DNA of 7,618 nucleotides from Firmicutes bacterium UBA3871 (GTDB lineage Bacteria > Bacillota > Clostridia > Peptostreptococcales > Anaerovoracaceae): assembly GCA_002392265.1 (NCBI GenBank), contig DGGP01000107.1, positions 1 to 7,618 on the forward strand. Reading direction: 5' to 3'. How positions within the stretch are numbered: position 1 is the first letter of the stretch; each line of letters begins with the position of its first letter. The translations under genes were made by a program, and so were the position numbers. The notes under the pieces were generated by a model, which was given only the letters and a program-made list of their open reading frames with translations, did not search any database and had not been told where the DNA came from. Positions 1-6,800 of this stretch are shown here, piece after piece.

Positions 1-50
1 GCAACGGAAGACTTTCTTCTGCCTGTAGCAGCATACTGTACTTTTGCCAT
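1..50 (-). CDS. rpsI: 30S ribosomal protein S9, N-terminal fragment
   Basis: This is the start of ribosomal protein S9 (uS9), a small-subunit protein whose C-terminal tail reaches the P-site tRNA in the decoding region. Only 16 complete codons lie in the window, reading MAKVQYAATGRRKSSV. The motif ATGRRKSSV is the conserved S9 opening. The ATG is at positions 50-48, and a strong GAAAGGGG Shine-Dalgarno sequence (67-60) lies 9 nt upstream of it. The gene follows rplM by 17 nt in the same direction, the usual L13-S9 order in bacteria, so the two should be co-transcribed. The rest of the gene lies beyond the window edge. Identity is secure from motif plus context, although very little protein is visible. 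Confidence 0.95.
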   Translation of the reverse strand, partial: MAKVQYAATGRRKSSV

Positions 51-67
51 TGTTTCTTACCCCTTTC

Positions 68-496
68 CTAGAAATTCCAAGTTTCAGGCTTCTGAGCAGC
101 GTGATTGTGCTCCGGACCTGCATAAACGTGAAGCTTTTTGTACATCTGACGACCGAGTGCTCCGTTTGGAAGCATACCCTTTACAGCGTGCTCGATGATT
201 TCAGTCGGCTTCTTTGCCTGTAACTTTTCGAAGGAGATTTCGCGGAGTCCGCCCGGATAACCGGTATGTCTCTTGTAAATCTTTTCCTGTCTCTTCTTGC
301 CGGTAACCTCTACCTTTTCTGCGTTGATTACGATTACATAGTCGCCGCAATCTACGTGAGGAGTATAGGTCGGCTTTTTCTTTCCGCGGAGGATTGATGC
401 AACTTCTGATGCAAGTCTACCAAGGTTCTTGCCGTCAGCATCAATCACATACCACTTTCTTTCCACTTCCTGTGGCTTTGCGATAAATGATTTCAT
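68..496 (-). CDS. rplM: 50S ribosomal protein L13
   Basis: This gene encodes ribosomal protein L13 (uL13), an early-assembling large-subunit protein that binds 23S rRNA. The predicted product is 142 residues, the usual bacterial length. Visible family features are the N-terminal [17 protein letters not shown] block, the [19 protein letters not shown] segment, the HTGYPGG motif, and the signature that begins [12 protein letters not shown] and ends with HVYAGPEH. I chose the ATG at 496-494 because AAAGG lies 7 nt upstream and because the protein then begins MKSFIAK, as clostridial L13 proteins do. A GTG at 514 would add six residues (MQKGKE) that include the Shine-Dalgarno region, so it is unlikely to be the real start. 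The stop is TAG at 70-68. rpsI follows after 17 nt. The gene is preceded by a leader of about 300 nt and a strong promoter, which suggests regulation through the 5' UTR, possibly by L13 itself. Confidence 0.98.
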   Translation of the reverse strand: MKSFIAKPQEVERKWYVIDADGKNLGRLASEVASILRGKKKPTYTPHVDCGDYVIVINAEKVEVTGKKRQEKIYKRHTGYPGGLREISFEKLQAKKPTEIIEHAVKGMLPNGALGRQMYKKLHVYAGPEHNHAAQKPETWNF

Positions 497-796
497 TTCT
501 TTTCCTTTCTGCACCTACTAAGATCTCGCAAAAGATCCGTTTCGGTTTTGTCTACTGGGATACCATGCGTGGCTCGCTCTTCCAAAGTCAGACCCGCTCG
601 GTATCTTTTTCGATATACTAAAATATATTAGTTTCGGGTCGCGGACGGTCATCCATCCTGTACCCGGACGACTTTGCATGCCGGCCACCGCTCAAACCCT
701 TGAGTCGCCGGCTAATCACCCAATTGATGGCCTACCTTGAAAGAGCCACCCGGTGCGATTTTTGCACACAAAAAATCGTGCATTGAAACACAATGC
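497..796 (-). ncRNA. Structured 5' leader of the rplM-rpsI mRNA
   Basis: From the predicted transcription start near 796 to the rplM ATG is about 300 nt, far longer than a simple untranslated region needs. By eye the minus-strand RNA can form these helices: GUGC/GCAC (764-767 with 753-756); GGUGGC/GCCAUC (745-750 with 726-731); GCCGGC/GCCGGC (707-712 with 680-685) enclosing CUCAA/UUGAG (700-704 with 691-695); CGGGU/ACCCG (662-666 with 635-639); ACUAA/UUAGU (628-632 with 617-621); GAUACC/GGUAUC (600-605 with 559-564); and GAUCU/AGAUC (533-537 with 522-526). A further GCACC/GGUGC pairing (752-756 with 511-515) could close the leader next to the ribosome site and competes with the first hairpin. 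L13-S9 operons of Gram-positive bacteria are known to carry an L13-binding leader, so an autoregulatory element is the natural reading. I cannot confirm that this matches that family. None of the helices has been tested by folding or covariation. Confidence 0.55.
504..509 (-). promoter_or_regulatory. rplM ribosome binding site
   Basis: The minus strand reads GAAAGG here, followed by 7 nt (AAAAGAA) and the ATG at 496. This spacing is optimal. It decides the rplM start against the in-frame GTG at 514, which lies upstream of this Shine-Dalgarno sequence and has no comparable site of its own. Confidence 0.85.
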
Positions 797-802
797 ACGA
801 TT
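770..802 (-). terminator. Intrinsic terminator-like hairpin overlapping the rplM start site
   Basis: The minus strand carries a perfect 12-bp inverted repeat, AATCGTGCATTG (802-791) and CAATGCACGATT (785-774), with a 5-nt loop TGTTT. The 3' arm runs into a T-run of six (775-770), two of which belong to the stem. The form suits factor-independent termination of transcripts coming from the surface-protein gene, whose stop codon is 67 nt upstream. The plus-strand reading lacks a following T-run, so the element is directional. Oddly, it begins immediately downstream of the -10 box of the rplM promoter, so the predicted start site (about 796) falls inside its 5' arm. Alternatively it could be a protein-binding operator or a 5'-end mRNA-stabilising stem. 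Confidence 0.65.
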
Positions 803-831
803 AGTATACTGCTTCCGAGGTCGAAAGTCAA
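803..831 (-). promoter_or_regulatory. Sigma-A/sigma-70 promoter for rplM-rpsI
   Basis: The minus strand has TTGACT at 831-826 and TATACT at 808-803, separated by exactly 17 bp. Each hexamer matches the vegetative consensus at five of six positions. Counting 7 nt from the -10 box puts the start at G796, or at A794. Short A/T tracts lie just upstream of the -35. The promoter lies between the end of the surface-protein gene and rplM and faces rplM, so it gives the ribosomal operon its own strong start. It was identified by sequence match only. Confidence 0.88.
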
Positions 832-869
832 GGAAATTTTCAGGTTTCCCGCCTTTTTCCCCGGCTTTT

Positions 870-3800
870 TTACTGAATTCCCGCCAGCAGCTTTATAAAT
901 CTTTCAAGCATCGTACCGAACTGGCCTCTGGTGAGCTCTCCGAGAGGATCTATCAAATCGTCGCCCACGCCGTTTATCAGGCCTGCAGCCACTGCCCAGC
1001 GCACTGCTTCAAGATTCTCAGCAGAGATATCCGAAGAATCCCTGAATGTGATTAAAGCATCAGCATTCACTGCTACTTCGCTTCCACCGATTTCCTTGTA
1101 TGCCTCGTAGAGCATTGAGATCGTATTCTGACGGTTGTTTACCTCGGCTTTGCCAAACTTTTCAACCGCCTTTTCCCAGGATTCGGATGTGCCCTCGCCC
1201 TTGATTCTGCCGATTACGGCAGCGGTCTGAGCTGTTGTCAGTGCAGTTTCCTGAGCAAACTTGCCCTCGCCCACGCCTACCATAAGGCCTCGCGAAGCGG
1301 CAAAGTTTACTCCGGCTTCATACCATGCATCCTTCTTTACATCCTCAAACTCTACCTTGTTGTCCACTACGATGTAGCTTCCGTCTTCAACTGTCGCAAC
1401 AACGCCAGTACCTTCTTCGTTTACAACGCTTGTGACAATCGGTGTAAAGCTTCCGTCAGCATTTACCTTCATCAGTACAGTGGTCGTTTCAGCCTCCTTT
1501 ACAGGAATGCTTACAGCGGCCTTTTCCTTGCCCTTCGGAAGAATGACATTCACTGCCGCAGCCTTCTTCGCATCCGCTTCAGGCTTTGCTGCACTTACTG
1601 CAATCTCAATAGGCTTACCGCTTGCTTCAGCCTTCTTCACGGCTTCATCCGAAAGCTGAACGCTCGATGCCTGCTTTCCGTTCACGTCCGTAACCGTTAC
1701 GATCTTGCTGCCAAGCGCGTCTGTCTTTTCTTCCTTCTTCACGATCTCCGCGCCCGTTTCAGGTACAGCAAGCTCTTCTTTTGCGGCCTCCTTCATCTTT
1801 TCTCTCACGCCCGGCTCTCTCGTGTACTCACCTGTGTAATAGAACACCATTCTGTCGCCATCCTCGAGGTAGTACTGAGCAAGCGCAAGGTCAGGCAGCA
1901 CGCCGCCCACAGTGTAGAGCCAGCCCGAATTCTGACCGAAATCAAACTCGCCAAGCTCATGACCGTGAGAGTCGGTTAAGCTTCTTACATAAGTGCCGCT
2001 GCCGGTGTAGCCATAGCCGTTTGCAGAAAGCGCGCCCCTTAACGCATCCCACGCAGTGTGGTCGCGTAGGGTGCTACCGGTGTAAGTCCAGCTTGTTATA
2101 TTTTCAAAGCCTCCGAAGTCTCTGCCGTCAACCTTTACATTGACCGACATTGTGTTCGGACGGCTCGCAGCATTAGGATCTGCGCCGCGCAGGCCCTTTA
2201 CGGTAACGGTTGCAGAAACAGGTACCTTGTAAAGGTCTTCGAAAATTGAATAGCTTGCGTAAGCAGTGGAATCTGCCGTGAACCTGTCGCCGTATGCCGA
2301 GTACTTTTCCATTGTCATACAGCTTTCGAGTATTAGCTGAGTGTCATATTCAGGCTTTGTGAGCAGCAGATTTTCGTCTGTCAGAATCGTCGGGCGGCTC
2401 GAGCGGATGGTTCTCCACATAAGAGAGCTCATCGGATCGTAGCCCGGAAGGTCCGCAAGCTTTACAGCGCTGCCGCCGAAGCCACTGCCACTGTTATAAA
2501 CGATTTCGCCGTTTTCTTCCGTTATAAATGAGAAGTTTTTGAGGTTTGCAACAATTGCGCTCGGAGTGTTTTCAGTATCTCTCAAAAGACCTGCCACGTA
2601 AACGGCATCTGTCGCAATTCTTGCCATATATGCCTTGTCGGCATTAATTTCTGCCTGGGTAAAAGGCAGAACGGTAAACTCAAATGTCGCCTCGCCCTGC
2701 ACCCTGCCTGTGTCTCTGGAGCTTATCGTAGCCTTTAATCTCGCGGTTTCGCTCTCTGCACCCGGCAGAGGTCTGTATATAATTGCGTGATATCCTGAAA
2801 TCGACATCACTTCAGGGGTCAACGAAGTATATGTTATTCTCTGACTTGAACGGTTCTGGAATATTCCCGATGTCTCGAGAGCTCTCGGCTGCGGCAGCTG
2901 CAAATCGCCCTTTACTGCGTCTAATCTGAGCTGCTCGCCCATATCACCGTAGAAGTACGTGATGAGGCCTTCAAAGCTGCTTTCAAGGCTCTGCTGTGTA
3001 CGTGCCGTATCTACCTGTGCCTGCGAAGCGTCCTTTGCAACTGTAAAATCAAATGTCTTTGTTACCGAAAAATCTGCCTCGCCCGGAAGCTCGTCTCTGT
3101 TTGTGAGGTTGAACCTAAAGGTTCCTGTGAGCCTTACAGGCAGGTCTGCCCCTGCAGGTCTAATTACGTTTACTCTCTGATAATAGTTTTCATTCTGCAG
3201 AGCTCTTTCTATTGTGACGAGTTCGCCCTCGCTTTGATCATAGCTGGCCTGCCATGTAACGGACGCTGTTCCGATTCCTTCAGGAAGCGCCAGATTTGAA
3301 GTAACTGCGGATGAAGTCGCATTTTCACCGCGTATTGTGTTCCATGTAATCTGGTTCGCCAGGCTGCCGAGGACACCTTCAACATATTCTTTATCCCAGC
3401 TGATGAACATTCTGCAGGTAAAGCTTGCGCTCTCCGTGCCGTTTGAAACGGTGAATGCCACATCGTTATAAAGTGCGCTCTTGTAGGAGCTTGAGCCCTC
3501 AACGCCCGTAAAGTAGTTTATAGTGCCGTCGGATGCGATATTCACATCCTCGTTTGCAGGAAGCGACTTGGTGCCCGGGCTTGTCATCGTGAATGTGAGT
3601 CCGTTTATGTCACGGCCGCTTGCAGAAACAAACCTCTTTATTACATCAACCGTAGTTCTTTCGTCAGGATGGACAATTTCGCTCGCCCACACCGATCTGC
3701 CGTTTACATAAGATGCGATGGCATCGAGTCTTGCCTGATTTGTAGCAGAACCGGAGTAAACCGTGATGCTAAAGGTCTTTGTGTCTCTTGCTTCATTCTT

Positions 3801-6800
3801 TGTAATGGTTGCTGTAAGTGTTACTGTAGCGCGGCCACTCTGTGGGAGTACTACCGCACCGCTGTTTGAGATTACCGAAGCATTATCGGAAGCCCAAGCG
3901 ATTGTCGTTCCGTTTGCACCGCTTGCAGGAAGCGTGAGATTGCAAGCCTCACGAACTTCTGACTGCGATAAAGTAAGCGCAGTTTTGTCGAGGCTGACAG
4001 CTCTTGCGTCCGCATCGAAGACTTCGGATCCGCCCTGCCAAGCAAGCACAGGGAACCCACCATTAAGATCTGTTATATCCTGATTAAACACACTTCCGCT
4101 GCCGTTAAGAGCAGAGACAAATGCTCTCGCTCTCATTTCGGAGCCGGTCTTTGCTGTAGCTTTGCCGTCGGTAAGGCCCTTGTTTTCGTAGTAGCAGTTG
4201 GTGACCGAAACATCGTTTGCGTTTGCAGCCTCATACCATACAAATGCGCTGATACCGTCCGCAGGTCCTGTCACACTTGCCGAAACATAGCAGTTTCTGA
4301 TTATTGCAGGCGAATTGCTGCCGTATGACTTTGCAGCTCTGCCTGTAATGCCGCCTACGGCTTTGTTTGTCAGCGTTCTGCCGCTACTGTTTGTAATATT
4401 TGCGGCTACGCTTCCCACGAAATATGAATTTTCGACTATGCCGTAGATATATCCCGTAATTCCTCCAACCTCAAGAGTCTGGTTGAAGTAGGTGTTTGTA
4501 TTTGTTATATCTGCATTCACCGCACAGCCGCTAATCCTGCCGCCTGCTTCCATTCTGGCAGCTATACCGCCGGCGCGGCCTCCTGTTGTAATGCTTCCTG
4601 TAAAGCTGCAATTTTCAGCAATACCGTAAAGCTGGCTGATTATACCGCCCGCATCGCTTGAGTTGCTTATTGTCCCGTTTACAGAAAGATTCTTTACCGT
4701 TGCAGAATGATTGTCAGCAGTTCCGACCTTGCTGAAAATACCACATATTGCTGCCGGAATTCCGCTGATTGTCTTGCCGTTTCCATCGAACACACCCTCA
4801 AAGGCATTGTCGCTGCCAATCGGAGTCCATGCTCTGCCGCCGAGGTTTATGTTTGCCGTAAGCTTTGCATTTATGCTGCCATTTGTAGTGTTCACATAAT
4901 CCGCAAACCAAGCAAGCTCTGCCCCGCTGCCAATCAGGTATGTGCCGTTTGCATCCTGCTGCGGCACTGTCTTTGCCGCACCGTCCCATGCTGCACCCGC
5001 ATTTGCCAGGCTTATTGTAAGCGTTCTGTTATCGTCAAGCACCACTCTGCCGCGCACGCTTACAAAACCCTCCTTGCTTACTGTGTAGCTGTAGGTCTCG
5101 CCCGCAGGAAGTGTGAAAACGTTCCCGCTTGCAAAGCCTGCCATATCGCCCTCAGTCTCGTGGCTTACGGCAATGCTTGCGCCATCGGGAATGCTGAAGG
5201 TGAGAGTCTTGCTTGCCGCAGCCGTCATCGCCGGAAGATCGACAGTCTGATCTGCACCGCTTACGGTCACAGTGCCGGTGAGGTCCTCGTAGCCAAACTT
5301 GCTCTCGGTGTATGCATAGGTTCCGTCCGCGAGAGTGTAGGTGCCTGCACTTGCAGGAGCTACCGTCTCACCATTCTTTGTGAGGGTTAAGTTCGCACCG
5401 TCTGCGATGTTGGTGAATGCCAGCGTGTAGGCCGAATCAAAAGCAAAGTCTTTAAGCCATACTGTGTCATCACCGCTGTTCCCGCTGCTGTCCTTTTTGT
5501 AAGTAATTTTGAATGTTTCGCCTGCTGCGACATTTACCGAAGTCTGTGTCCAGTCAATCGCACCGCTCCACTTCAACTTTTCTGTGTTGTCGCTGTAGCT
5601 TGTAACGTTTCCAAGGTAAAGTAAATCATATTTTGCTTCGGAACTTATCTTGTATTTAAATCTAAGGACACCGGAGCTGTTTGGCGTAATGGTCATTACT
5701 GCCGCCTTGTTTCCCTGGCCTTGGTTATTACTCTTTAATACAATCTCGCCGTTTAATTCATCATCTGCAAAGCCGTACTTGCTGCCACCGTTTGTATCGC
5801 CCGCAAAGCAGTCAACTGTTGCTTTTCCGGCAAGTGCAGAGTAAGCGGTTGGCCTTACAGTGAAGTCTGCCGCAAAGGTCGTGCTTGCTCCCTTATATGA
5901 GATTGTTATTGTATGGTTCTCTGCCGGCACTGCAACATCGAAACCGCTTACAGTGTAGCCTGTAACTGCTTCGCTCGAACCGTCGGAATAATTTGCCGTT
6001 ACCGTGAGCGCGCTTCTCAGGCTATCTTCGGGGGTTCCGATATAGTAGCCTGTCCGGTTGCCGGTTATCGTGAGACTCGCAACACTTTTGAGTGCCACAG
6101 GTACCGTGACATTGGAATTGCTTACGGTAAATGTGCCTTCTGCTATGGCACAATTTGCATGGGAAACTGTGTAGGTGTACTCGCCCGCAGTCAGTGAATA
6201 TGTTCCGTTAGGGTTTGCGGTCATCACATCTGCACCATGCTTTACAACAATGCTTGCATCGCCGGAGACTCCGCTTGGAAGTGTAATGTCGAATGTAACT
6301 GTAAGCTCCGACAGCGCTGTCATTGTCACATTTTCCGTTACATCACTGTCAACTACGGTAATCGTTCCGGTCTTTTCTTCGTATCTGAACTTTGTAATGG
6401 TGTATGAATATGTTCCAGCAGGAAGTGAGTATACGCCATTCTCGCCGGTTACGAGATTTTGCTCGGAGTCTTTGAGTACAATAGTCGTTCCGTCAATGTC
6501 CGGGGTGATTGTCACGGAATACTTTTTTTCAAAAGAGAAGTCTTTTAAGTAAATTGTATCTCCGTTGCTATCAACACTATAGTCTTTAGTATATTTTATG
6601 TAAAAGGTCTGCCCCGCAGATAAATTATACTCTGCACTTGTCCAATCTTTTTTTCCGCCTTGGCCGGCACCTTCGGATTCGGACTCCTTATACATATAGA
6701 GCTTATCCGAATTTTCAGATCCAATTTTATACTTAAATGTAAGCGTGCCTTCAGAAATTGGCGTAATGGTCATAATTGCCGAAGTGTTATGCCGGCTCTG

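Noticed and set aside
497..514. GTG start for rplM at 514, giving a 148-residue L13
   Set aside because: The added codons overlap the Shine-Dalgarno sequence of the ATG at 496, and the shorter form matches the usual start and length of L13.
716..760. GGGTGG and nearby GGTAGGCC words suggesting a T-box element
   Set aside because: The conserved T-box sequence is not present, no specifier loop or antiterminator/terminator pair is evident, and rplM is not a T-box-regulated gene class.
840..869. GCCGGGG/AAAAAGGC after the surface-protein stop as a terminator
   Set aside because: Only a 3-bp GCC/GGC stem is possible and no T-run follows on the minus strand. The 12-bp hairpin at 770-802 is far better.
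1752..1766. VPETG in the surface protein (residues 1951-1955), resembling an LPXTG sortase motif
   Set aside because: It lies about 300 residues before the C-terminus and is followed by a charged linker, not by a hydrophobic segment and basic tail. The SLH motifs explain anchoring.
4707..5390. A 227-codon plus-strand open frame antisense to the surface-protein gene
   Set aside because: The product is Cys-rich and low in recognisable motifs, it lies wholly opposite a clear coding frame, and it looks like a complement-frame artefact. The other plus-strand frames (for example 753-1055, 1781-2143, 6175-6552) fail in the same way.
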